64,000 nt of DNA from JAAEPI01 sp965212145 (GTDB lineage Bacteria; Bacteroidota; Bacteroidia; Cytophagales; Cyclobacteriaceae), in the NCBI GenBank assembly GCA_965212145.1, contig CBDBUY010000004.1, positions 124,001 through 188,000 of the forward strand, read 5' to 3'. The translations under genes and the position numbers were made by a program. Every line of letters starts with the position of its first letter. Within the stretch, counting starts at the first letter, position 1. Shown here one piece after another: positions 33,801 through 45,800 of the stretch. The notes under the pieces were generated by a model, which searched no databases, was not told the origin of the DNA, and saw only the letters and a list, made by a program, of their open reading frames with translations.

Positions 33801-36800
33801 ACAGGGGCGATGGCGTTGCAAACCGTGTGGTCAAGGTTTTGGCAGCAGAGCGGCACTCAGGGCACACCAAGCCATCAGACATGGTCAGCGTGCGGTGACT
33901 GCTATCGTTTCGGGTACCCAATGCTTGAGCTGCAACCAAGAATATTGGTCTACGGCCAGGCTCGAGCGCACGTCAGTCGGGTCAGCAGATGCGCTATGCG
34001 TTACAGGAACGCGGACCTTGACCCTCCCAGTCAGCATGAGCTTGTTAGAGAAGGCACTCACGCGGCCTGGCGGCCTGTCACGAGGGTGCTGGCTCCCCAA
34101 CCCTTTTGGGCTACACTTGACCCAATTGAGGCAGATGACACTCTGCCAGAGATATGTGCTGATGATGCTTCCGATGATGCAGATGAAGGCTTTGTTAGTT
34201 TGAAATCGCTGCTCGACAGTGGCGAGGATGTCAGCGACCCCTCTTGGCTTGTTAAGCTCCTCCGTTGGGCCAGCAACAATTATCACAAACATGAGGGAGT
34301 GGTCTGTAGAGAACCCGAGAAAACTTCCTTAGTAGTACTGTGCGTGCAGCTAGCGGCAAGTGATTTTCAGCCCACGGAAAACTGGCACAGCAACGGAGTC
34401 TGGAGGGCCCGTTGTTTTGACCGGTTTATTGCATTTTTGCGCAGGCCTTAGCATGCTGTCTTGAATTCAGGAGTGCGACTCAAGTCACTAGCCTCAACCC
34501 CAAAAAAAAAATGCCGACTTCAAGGGTGACACGGTCTTGCTGCGGCAAGTGACTAAGATCCTTGAAGCCGTGCTTTGCCGCGAGCTTGGCTCCAGCCTGC
34601 GCACAAGGGCTTCTCGCATGTGCCTCCTCTCTCCTTTGTCCACGCGGCTGCATCTTCCTGCGTTCAAGGCTCCTGGTTCTTGTCATGAACAGATGTGCCT
34701 GAGGAGGCCAAGATATGCAAGCTCAACTCCAAACTGTTTTCAACCTGCTAGCTCTCAACAACACCCAGCCCAGCTGCCTCGGACACCATTGTCCGAAAAC
34801 TCGAGTGTGTTCACCACCGATGGAGGTGCCGACAGGACTAGGAGCATGGACCAGCCAAACCTGTCGTGCTACACCATGCTACACAAGCCAGGCCAGCTGT
34901 CCCACTGAGTCAAAGCGTGGCTTCAGCTGAGGGACCCATGGCCAAGCTGCTCGGACAGGTGGGATATGACCGTGTTGTCCCCAATGAAAGCGAACTGGTG
35001 TTGCAGCTTCTTCGGGATCAAGGTCTCGGTACCAAAAGCAGCGCAGCAAACGAAAAATGAAACATTGAAAACCAACCGTGCAAATTGCCGTTAGCCAGGC
35101 CGCGCGGTTGTTTTTCCAGAAGTCTTCCATCAGCAGGGCCTGCGACAAAGTGCAAAACGAACCTAAGGAGCCGCAAAGGTTGGGGCATGAAGCCTTTTTG
35201 AGGTGGCACTGGTAGTACTCCTCCTGGCTCACGGACTTGATGGAAGGGCAGGTGAAGGAGTCCAAGCCGGCTTTCATATACAACTCTTGCGCACCCTCAA
35301 GGGGTGCAAACGACATGCCAGAGAAGTGCAGGACAACTGCTCCCGCTCGTGTCTTCTCCCAGGTGATCTTCAAGTTCTTGTCGAGCTGAAGATCCAGCCA
35401 GATTCTGAGATCCGCGTAAAACTCACCAGTTGCACCGCCCCCCGCGATCTTAAACTTTGCGGTCCGCCGCCGCTTGTCGTAGCTGCTGTCGGCCAAAAGA
35501 TGTGCATCTTGCAGGCCTCCCAGTAGAGCTGAAGCTGTCAGGGCCGCATCCTGTCAGGGTCAAAGAAACATCGTGAAACCTCACAATTGCACAAAACAGA
35601 TCTTTCAAAACAGTGCTTGGAAGAACTCGGAGACTGCGTTCAATTCTGGAATTCTGTCAAGGTGATGGGGATTTCTTGCTTACAATTTCAGAAGAAACAC
35701 CGTTGCATTGGGGCTTTGGTCTTTGGTGTGGGGCTCTCCCCGTAGATCCCGATGGCGAAGTGAAAGGGTCCTGCCCAGGCCCGCCCAGCGCTCGGAGATC
35801 CTCGAGTAGTGCCTCCACTGCTCCCGAGCCCTGGCCACGCCGCCCGAAGAAGGTGAGCCCAGGCCAGGATAGCAAAACAGCGGCCAAAAGGCGCACCAAA
35901 AGGCTGCTGGAGCGCGAGCTCATGGTAGGAGCATCTGAGTCTAAGAGTCAGGCTGCCACCACAAGTTGTACGGTACTGGCTCATGTTAGTTCACACAAGA
36001 TGCGTGTGTAGCTATGCTGGCGTCTACATCTTCAGGCTGTCTGCAAGAATCCCATGTCTTTTGCGGCATGCGTGATTATGCTACAAGATCGGCAAGCTTC
36101 AGACATGTTCTGCCAGTATTCGAGCCCAAAGGCTCCATCCTTCCAGCATGTTGTCTCAGTGGCCCTATGAGTCGTCTCAGCCAAGATTTTGCTCTTACAA
36201 TGCGCAGCCACGATTGCAGGAAGATGAACCACGAGTGCTTGCAAAGCCTACAGAGGCAACTTTTAAGGGGGCCCTGAGCAAGCCATCCTGTGCTTAAAGC
36301 AGACGTAGCCGCAATTGTGGCGATCACTCGCATCCTAACTGCTTTTATGAAGTCATGTTGTTGTGGCTGCTACAGTGTCACCAAGTCCTGCACCAACATT
36401 GCAGGCTGAAGAGGGAGCATTGAAGTCAAAGTCGGAGGTGTCTCGAAAAAAAGCAACAAAGAAATTGTGGCCAGCAAAGCAAAATGATGCAGCGGCCTTG
36501 GACAGGAGCCTCCGATTGTGGCGCGACCTGGGCGTGCCGAAGCAGCTCGCGCATCCCACCCTGCAATATTTATATCCGCTTCCAGCTTGTCGTCCAATTG
36601 CTTGCAAGCCGCGGAGATGTTGAAGCCCCCGAAATTGAGGACACCCTGACCATGCCCGCAAAATCACGTTCACACTGCTTCACAGCAGGTTTGCGACATC
36701 CCAGTACTGCCAGTACTGTCTTCCAAGGTGCAACCCTCCCAGCATCTCCCAGCCTCGGACGAAGAATTACGGTTGCGCACCTGAGCACTGCACAGGCACT

Positions 36801-39800
36801 GCACGTCAAGCATACATCAAAGCATCAGCCACCGCTGTAACTTCCCAGTTGTCGCATTTCACAACAAACCCCATAAATATTAACAGTAGATGGTACAAAG
36901 GGAAGCCTTGTGCGCTGCTCAGGGCTTCGACAATTAAGTGCTGCACCCACGCAAAGCCACCTTGGCCAAAGACAGCTTGAAGATTTCTGCGGCTTTCGTT
37001 GTTAAGGTCCTTAGTGAATTCTCATGCACAACTTCTGCTCTCTGTGATTCAATGTCAAGAAAATGTGAATGTCAAATCCTGCTTCGCCGAGGAGCTTGAA
37101 AGAGATCAGACCTGTCTAACTGGCGCAAGAGCTGCCAAAGGATCGCCTGCTGCGCCATGGACAACCCGCCACAGTTCTCGTTGTTTATCTCTTGGGCATG
37201 CTTCTGGTACAGAGCCACACACTCTGTGTCTACAAGCTGATTGCCCAAACCAAGGCTGTCGACCAGCGTCATGCAGCCACCGTGGAGGTACATCTCAACT
37301 GCTCGCTGCAAACCCGCCTGCGTTGATTGCGCAGGTGCCGCAGGCGCTGTGCTTCGAACGAAAGACGCCCAAGCCAGCACCTCGCGAATGCTCAAAGGAT
37401 GCAGTACACGCTGGTTGAACCAGCTGACGCAGTCAAGCATAGGTCGCGCCAGTCGTGGCCAAGACAGCTGTGTGGCAACCAAATCTTCAGCTTCTTTAGT
37501 TGAGAAGTCTATCGGCTCAACCCAGATTTCAGTGAATCTGTTTCGCAGGGCTGGAGACAGCTCTCGCTTCCCAAAGTCACCGCCCGGATTCATTGTTGCA
37601 AAGAGTCTGAACGTGGGCAGCGCATGTACCACCTCCAAATCTGCACCAGTCAATGGCTTCTCTGCGAGGAGAAGCGAGTGCTCGGGCTCCAAAACAGAGT
37701 TCAGACGTTCAAGCACAGAGTCTTCTGCAAGAGAGATTTCATCAACGAGGAAAGCCCCTCCAGTACGCATGGCTTCCACCAGCGCCCCATCTGCCCACTC
37801 AAAAATTCGGTCATAATCGCCGCACAGGGAAACCAGATGCAGAGCTAACGGCAGCAACGCCACTTCAGCACCCTGTGCCTTCCCAGCATCCGTCCGACGC
37901 CGCTTTGCCTCAGCTTCGCCTGGCATTGAAGCTGAGAGAATGTTTGCCGCAATCGCACCTCGGAGAGCTTGACCAAGGTTCTTCGGATTCCCCTTGCCTG
38001 CTGCCGCGAGCTGCACCTCTCCCCGCAGCTTTGCTAGAAGTGCAGACTCAGCATGCTCCTGAGAGAGACCTCCAGATTGAGCAGCCTTGGACAGCAATGC
38101 CTGCATTTTGCCAGCCGCCGTGCAGATCGACTTAAAGGTGGCATCTCGGCCACGGACAGGACGAAGAGAACCAATGAAATCCGACGTCTCTGTCTGCTGA
38201 TGACAGTTCAAGGTCCGAAGCCGACGATCTGCCTTGTCTTCTTCCACCAAGGCCCATGACAGCAACTGGCAAGCCATGGTTTTACCGCCCCCCGTCTCCC
38301 CCACAAGAAGGGCAGGCTCGCCTGAGCGTATGCAGCGGCCGATCAGCGCAACCATGCGGCAGAATGCGGGGGTCCAGACAACCTGGCCAACGCCGCCAGG
38401 CGCAGGCCCTGATTTGAGCTTTTGGGCCACTCTCTCCCGCGCTGCACACACAACTTCGTCCTTGGTATAGTCGAGCTGCAAATCTTTCACACCAGTGCAT
38501 CTCTTTTCCAAGGACTTTCGGACTACCTCGCGCTCGTCTTCCTTCCGAAGCCTCTCTGCCAACAGCGTGAAGCCTTCTGTTGCAAGCTCCAGATATGAAT
38601 TTGGCTTTCTGTGGCCCCAGCGCAGCAAATCACGCACAGTCATGAAGCTCTGCTTTCCGAGGAAGACTGCAGACTGGTTCCGATGTGATTGCAGGTCCTG
38701 GTACACGGCAAGCATCACCTTGACATATGAGGGTGGCACCTGGCAGCGCTTGTGTAGGACGACGGCCAACTCCTCCATAGGAAGCTCGCTTACAAAGACT
38801 TCTGTAAATCGGTTTCGAAAGGCTCTCGACAGAAGCTTCCGGCCCCCATAGTTTGCCCCTGCCGGATTCTGCGTTGCAAAGACCATGAACTCCTCATGAG
38901 GCTTGACTGTGCTGCCCGTGTCAGGGATGTAAAGCTCGCGATTGTCATCCAGGAGGCGGTTTAGAGCTTCCAGGACCTCACTGGGCGCCAGATTTAGCTC
39001 GTCCAGGACAACCCAGTGACCTGCCCGAGCTGCTCTGACAAGCACGCCTTCTTGGAACACAAGCTGTCCGGTCTCTGGGTCACAAACATACTGGCCCACA
39101 TACTCCTGGAGATCAGTGTGCTCGTGGTTGTTGATTCGTACGAACTCATGGCCGGTCAGGTGCGCCAGAAACTTTACAAGAGAAGTCTTACCTGCAGATG
39201 TTGGCCCTTCAAGGAGTATTGGAAATCTCCCACCACTGAGCATGCGTGCAATGTTCTGCAGGTTTCTTCGCACGGAGTTCGTGATCACGAAATCCTTGTG
39301 AGCGGCATTTACCTCAATCTTCTGCGGCCCCGCCTAAGCAGTTCGGCTTCAGAGCGCGGAGTGACCCATCTTGGGTTCGGGAGGGCTTTGCCGGATTTTT
39401 TCCCGAGGCAAACTTGAATCGCGCAAGAGACGGTTGGGGGCGGGATATTATGCAGTGGCTAACACATTCTCTAGCCGTCGAGATCCAGCAACAATGTTCA
39501 TGGTGTTTGATTGCCATCCTTTCGTTTTGATTCAGGCTCTTTAGTCTCGCGGAGCTTCTGCACTTGAACCCCAAGAGATAAGAGCCCACTTGAGAATGAT
39601 TAGATCCCAGCCCCGTTTCAGGGAAGGGAGGACGGCATGTCTTAGGAAGCGATAACATTAAGATTGTTGACTGCGCCTCCCTGCTTAACAAAGCCTAGCA
39701 GCTTTGATCCAGTAGCCCTCCACGCTTATCCATCCGTTGTCCGGATCCATCTGCACCGATGCAGTTGATGAAGAAGTGGTTGCCTCAACAAAACAGCATC

Positions 39801-42800
39801 ACACGGCGTTTCTGGGATTTGGCCAGCTTACGCAAAGAAGTGTATTCCTGTAGCGCCTTCTTTCGCGAAACTTTCGCGGAGCCCATTTTCACACGTGGGT
39901 CAACTTGTGGTATCAACTTGGATACCAAGATATGGGGAGTTCCAAAAATTGGGTTCCATTGTGGTACCCCTAACAAAAGGTGGCGCAATATAAACTATAA
40001 CCCAAAAGGGCTCGTAGTTTTGGAAACAACCCATTTGAAGGAACAAATTACAGATTTAAGCCTTTATATGGGGGTTTCAAGAAGGTAGGGGCCCTTTCAG
40101 GAGTGGTTCTCCTTCATCTCAATTTACTGAAAGAGACTGCTGCCACGCATCTTTCCCGAAAAAGTGTCATCCTTTAGCGGCTTCTTTCGCGAAAATTTCA
40201 CGAGTCCCTTGAACCATGTGAAATGGTCGCCCTAGTATAACCAACCAGAAGACACGGACCTTTAGAGCACAGAGAGATTGTGCTCATCCTAGCTACTAGC
40301 CTGCCGTGCCTTCGCAGATGGCTGCACACTCGGTGACACTCCCACTGCCTCAAGCTGGCTGTGTTGCAAAAAGCGACAGTCTCACGCGCCGGCTACAAGG
40401 ACGGCAGATTGCAACACAAAAAGGTGCCTTCTGAATGTGCTCTTCCACAATCCTAGACGATGGGAGATCCAGAGTCGTTGCCTGGGCGAAACGTAGGTGT
40501 TGCCTGTACACCTGCCTGCCTTTCTGCACATATCCTATGAGGTGTACGAAAATCTGACACGCACCAACTGGGCAGGTCCTCAAGCTAGGCCCCTGGACAA
40601 AACCCACAGCCAGACCTTGCGCCAAAGCCTGTCCAAGCCGTTCAACATAGTATCATAAAGAAAGGGCAACAAGTGGTCATGGGGCAATGAGATTCGACAA
40701 GTGCGTGGATGCACCTTCGCAGGAGGCGTCGCATGCTGCCTAAGGCCGCAAGTAGTCCACCAGCTCCGCTGTTTCGTACAACAAGCAACAATGCGCTGGA
40801 TCCACTACGGCTGCTGCGGTCGTTTGGCGAGGCGTAGTGCGAAGCGCAGGGATCGCGTCAGGTTCCGCAAAGAGAAGCTGCAGACCTGCACACAGAGAAA
40901 GCATCTCGCAGGCGTGTTGACACACTCGCCAGCTTGCTTCGGCAAACTTGGCCCAGTGCTCTTCCAGCCCCGTCTAGAAGCGCATTCTGACCTGAAGTGA
41001 ATCGACAACTCAGCCGTCGCACTTCAAGCCACTCATGTCAAAGCAAGGCATCCGACGGGCAAGAGATCCAGCTTGCTTGTAGAAGCCTACATCAACGCTG
41101 CCATGCTACCGCTCAAGAACATTCAAGAACAGCTTGAAGAGCACAACTAAAGCTAACGCGCCTACGATTGCATCGACCGGCGGGTTGGGGAGGTCTCCCT
41201 CCAAGTAACTCCGAACCTGACAGTAGATCAGCTGGCTGATGCTGTCTGAGTCTTTTACAAATAGATTGAGCCGAGCGCTATGAGGCCCAAGTCCTCGGTG
41301 GTGTTTACCTGCGAGATCAGCAGCGTGAACTGCTGCGCTGCTCGAATTGAAAATCCATCGGTGCATGCATGTACCTTTGGCTGCTGCGCATAAGATGTCT
41401 CTTAAACTTTGGAGACATCGATTTCGCAGAGGTGAAATCTGCAAAAGCAGCCTTGAGGCTCGCCACGTGTGAGCTCCCAAGGAGCTTCAAACACAGTAGC
41501 CAACCATCAAGGGCATGAGCACAGAATGCACAGACTACCTCACAGCAGCACCAGCCCTCGCTGATGCAGTGAGGTTGTGAGGGTCATGCGTATTCTCTAT
41601 AGACCAGCTGCACGGCCCTGCAGGCGGCCAAATGCAGACTGGAGCCGTCCCTCTGCATCTGACCGAACTAAAGCAGCATAAGTACGACACGCAAGTATCC
41701 ATATGAAAACATATGTATACATATTGTATCCGTTCGCTCTTTCCAGTTTTTCCCTCTCTCAGGTTCATGCCCACCTGCCTCATCCACATCATCATTCCGA
41801 GGCACGCCACGCAAACGGCAGTCTGAAGTCCCCGAATGGTGACGTTAGTGACAGCGTCCGCAGCTGCTCGCCTCATGGTGCTCTTTCCTGCATATTTCCT
41901 AATAGTGCTAGGCGAAGCTGGGCACCCTGCACATCTATTTGTAGCTCGTTCAGATTGATTTGCAGTATCTCACCTCAGTCACACTGCCCCAGTTTCTGAA
42001 CCATAGAAACCCTTGCGTACCTCGAGCCATGTTTGCGGACAGGGAGCGAGCAAAGCTGTGGACCAGCTCGGAGTAGAGCAACAACTGTCCAGGACAAGTG
42101 GCAGAGCAGAAAAAAAAAACGACTACTCTACAAAAGCGTCAATCCTAAGACCTAGGAAAAAACACAGCTATGATTTCCCAAATCATGCAGATTCTAATTC
42201 CCACTGCGTAATGGCAACACGACCGCCACACGATACAAACGCGCAGAGCAACTTGATGCCGACAGCATGCTGGGGAACCCCGGGCAAGCATCAGGCAAAC
42301 CTACTAGCCTGCCTGATGCGCAAGCACATGAATCAGGAGGATCAACAATGCTTCGAACACCGCGGCTGATGTGAAGTTCGATACAGCCTAGAAGAAAGCA
42401 CGTGCGGCATTGTCAATAAGTGTGGGTCATGCAAACAAACCTTGCATGTACCACTCAAGCATCCTGCAACCAGCCAAGGTAGTTTGCCCGCGACGCACCA
42501 TGAAAGGGCCAGGAACACAGAAATATCGTGCCTGGCAGTGCAAGGTTCCGTGGTGAGCTGCCCTGAGCAGAAGCGTTTCTTTCTGCAACTGCGGTCCAGA
42601 TGCCGTAGCTGACAATCAGAAGCGCTAGCTGGCTCAGCAGTATGGCTGATAACCTTAGATGTACAGGTATCCCAAACTGAAGCAGCTGACTGCTAAAGCT
42701 GCTTAAGAACACCGTTCAGGTACCTGGTATCTCAGCACAGGGCACATATCGAATCACTTGATCTTCATCCCACCACTCCTTCAGCGAGCTATTTCTCTCA

Positions 42801-45800
42801 GTTGCAGTCACTCCGCAAAACCTGCCTGAACCGCTTCGGAATAAGCTTTCAGCTTCTCAAACTTGCCGAAACCTGCCTGTTCCTTCCTTGGATCAGGTGC
42901 GCTGAGAAATGTTGTCATGTGGGACACGTAGAGCACTCATCTTGCAGCCTTGGCACACAAATTCCGTCACCACCAGGTCTTTGATCCTGCATCAAGACGG
43001 CTACACACGTTAAGCTCCGCTGAGCTCCATCCCATATCATTCCCCCACAGCCCTGCCGTAACATCAGAAGCTGGGTGTAAAAACCATAGCCTAAGCACAT
43101 GAGTGAGGCATCCCAGTGCGTCCTCTGTTTCTCGTTTCGAAAGATCTGTTTCGTGACGTCTCCAAATCTGTACCTTGACTAGCATGGGTGTAGTTTTCGA
43201 AGGCACATCAGTGCAAGCAGCAGAAACTCAGAGAGCCAGGCTCACCCTGAACGTGCGCAGCCTCCTTTCAATGGAGATGCAGACTTGGATTGAAGCAGTG
43301 CACACAAAAGCTTCTCTCTTTCTGCCTGGCACGGTTTCAGCATCAGATCCGCTTTGCAATGCTCAGCCATGTTTGCCCCCAGTCCGCGATGACACCTCAA
43401 AATGCTCGAGATTGCCAAAAATACAACGCGGGCGAGGCCCATCGGGCCTCAGCTGGCAAGCACCTGCGCACTGGAAACCGTGGCCGACCTCAGTGCAGTA
43501 GCCAGTGCTTGCTGCTGCCCTTGCCACACACTTCCGAGAGAGAAGCCAGCACACCCTTGCAAACATCGCACCATGTAGGAACCACGAACACCTGCTCAAA
43601 TTTCAGGAGTTCTTGACATGCTGAAGCCCGGATTCAAGCCTTGGACTTGAGGTTGTGAGCTTGCAGCGGTCGGCGCTTTGAAGGACTAGAGGTGGAAGGC
43701 TGTGACGACCTGGAGTCTCTCTGTGCCACCAGTGCATGTCAACCTCATGGGGATTTACTGCCCACAAACCCAGGCTCGCACATAAAGCCGTCTTCTAGGC
43801 TGTCAGGGCCAGAGGCCTGCAACATTTTGTAACAAGACCAGGGGCAGCCCAAAAGGGCATTCTGAGTGGTGTCCAGGCCTTCTGCTCCACAAGACAAAGC
43901 TGGATGCAAAGCGTGCTGATACTTCTTGAGCATGACGGCAGCAGCACCGTATTCCGTTCAATGCTTGACGCTAAGCCGCTATCACATTTCACACGACGCA
44001 GACATTGCCACAACCTCATCAACGAAGATCTCCGTAAAGCGGGCACGGATGCCAGGAGGAAGCTCCTCTGCAGTGCCACACAAAGCCAAAAACAGCTCTT
44101 CTGAAAACTCATCCTTGGAAGCTACTCAAGCACATGAAGCGTAACATAGGTGAAGACCATCTAGCAAACATCCAGGCAAAGCCTGTCACACTCCTCGCTC
44201 TCTCTTAGACATCATCACATGTTTTCTACGTCCGGAAAGCACTCGAAAGGGGGGCTGCAATGATTCAGTAGCGTTTTGTGTGCGGACTCTGCTGAGGCTA
44301 CATGGATTGTGGCCAGCGCCAATCAGCTGCTACTTACTGCCTTTGCCTCAGCCCTGCAAACGTTTGCGTGCTGGGCACGATTTGCCTTCGCTGCATGGTC
44401 AGCATCTGTGTTTTCCTGCAGCCTATGGGTGCTCTTGCTTGGACGTCACTCGCATGCATTCTGCTGAAAAACTGTTTGCTGTTGACGCTCGATGTTGCAT
44501 TTCAGGCAAAACTGCGCCAGTAGCAGATGTTGGTGCCAAAACCAGACACATGGAAAATTGCCATGCAGAGCAGCATGTCAAGCTGCAGGCGCTAGTTTGC
44601 CACGTTAGACTGCAAATTCTGAACCACCTTGACAGGAAGGAAAAGCGGTCTCATGCAAAGCCCGGGTTTGCCACACCTTCTTTCCAGCTGCTTGCCCTGC
44701 TCTTGACATTGCGGGTGCATCTTCCGCCTGCAAGAGAACCCCAAGCAGATTGTTTGGGGTCGAAATTCGCTCTGAAAGTAAAGCTGAATATTTGGCCCGA
44801 CTGTTTGAGACTCTGGGCAGCTTGCCTCTCCTTCCACGGGCGGTGGCCTGCCAAGCGAGCACGTGGCAGTGAACAAGCTGACTACTTCTGACAGTGGGCG
44901 GTTACGACCTGACCGGCATCTGATTGTGGACCGAGCAAGAGTGCATAGGTACAATTGTGCCAGGCTGACAAACGAGGCCTAAGGGTAAGCGGCTCCCCCC
45001 GCTCTAACAAGATGTGCGCTCTGCTTGGTGCTGGGTAGCCGGCGGATTCATGCAGGCAAAAAGTCTAAATTCAGGATGTGGCCTGGGCTCCAAATAGCTA
45101 AATCCAGATGAATCTCGGTAGTGTACAGACCGCTCAGCTGGCCTTTAAGAATGGGAAAGCACATGAAACGTTCATGAAATCATGAAACGCTGGACTCGCA
45201 CAAGGCACCCTCCAGACTCCAGAGTGCCGCGCACTACGTGTTCATCTCCCGACTCTGGCAGAGCAAGGTGGGAGCCCGACCTGGGCCAAATCGGCTTGCT
45301 CCCTCCACTCGGCAACTCACTGGCAACCTAGCTTCTTAGCACCAGACGAGCGCTCGATGAGACCCTGTACACGCTGGAGGAGATCCGATGGTGCCAGATT
45401 TATCTCATCCAGCACCTTCAACACATCCAGGAACAAGCTCGAAAGTCTTGCAAGCATACAGAGCTAAGCCCGGTGCCACCCAGGCACCACTGCGCAAGGC
45501 CTGCCATAAAATGCCAGTCTGGCAAAACCCTTGAGTTTCGGTGCTACAAAATCACGTTGATGGTTTTTTGACATTCAAATTCAAGGACACCAAGAGACTC
45601 TCACTGCCGATGTAAGTTCGCATGGCAAGCATGGGTTCATTGAAATTGGACCGCCTTAAACACGGTTGCATACAACAGCAGCAAGGGGTCTTCTTTTGAG
45701 CTCAAGCATTTCCTACCGACCAAGACTGGCGGCCAAAGTCCTTACTCGCTGCTCCTCAAGCAGAATGGGCTGAAGAAGGTCCATCTGGCCTTGCGTCTGG

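Larger units (their letters stand above)
27409..34510 (+). mobile_element. Non-LTR retrotransposon (LINE), apparently full length, 7.1 kb, decayed
   Basis: The element is bounded by a perfect 12-bp target-site duplication and ends in a run of nine or ten A residues at 34,502-34,511, as expected for target-primed insertion. It carries a first reading frame with a zinc-knuckle-like cluster and coiled coil. A second, frameshifted region encodes RNase H, an APE-type endonuclease, reverse transcriptase and C2H2-like zinc fingers. It lies antisense to the host gene, in the intron between the AAA5 lead-in and the AAA5 P-loop of midasin. It is the only convincing plus-strand coding unit in the window. 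At least three frameshifts mean this copy cannot make an intact ORF2 protein. Confidence 0.9.

Noticed and set aside
34511..34690. Reading frame that stays open if the LINE is excised (minus strand, joining 27.3 kb)
   Set aside because: The joined frame is under 100 codons, and another frame at 27.3 kb looks more coding-like. It is not enough to claim that the LINE disrupted an exon.
42105..42180. A-run that could be a retrocopy tail
   Set aside because: No coding remnant or target duplication was found around it.
44280..44891. 203-codon plus-strand frame
   Set aside because: No recognisable domain. It is antisense to the midasin region, and its composition looks like chance openness in GC-rich DNA.
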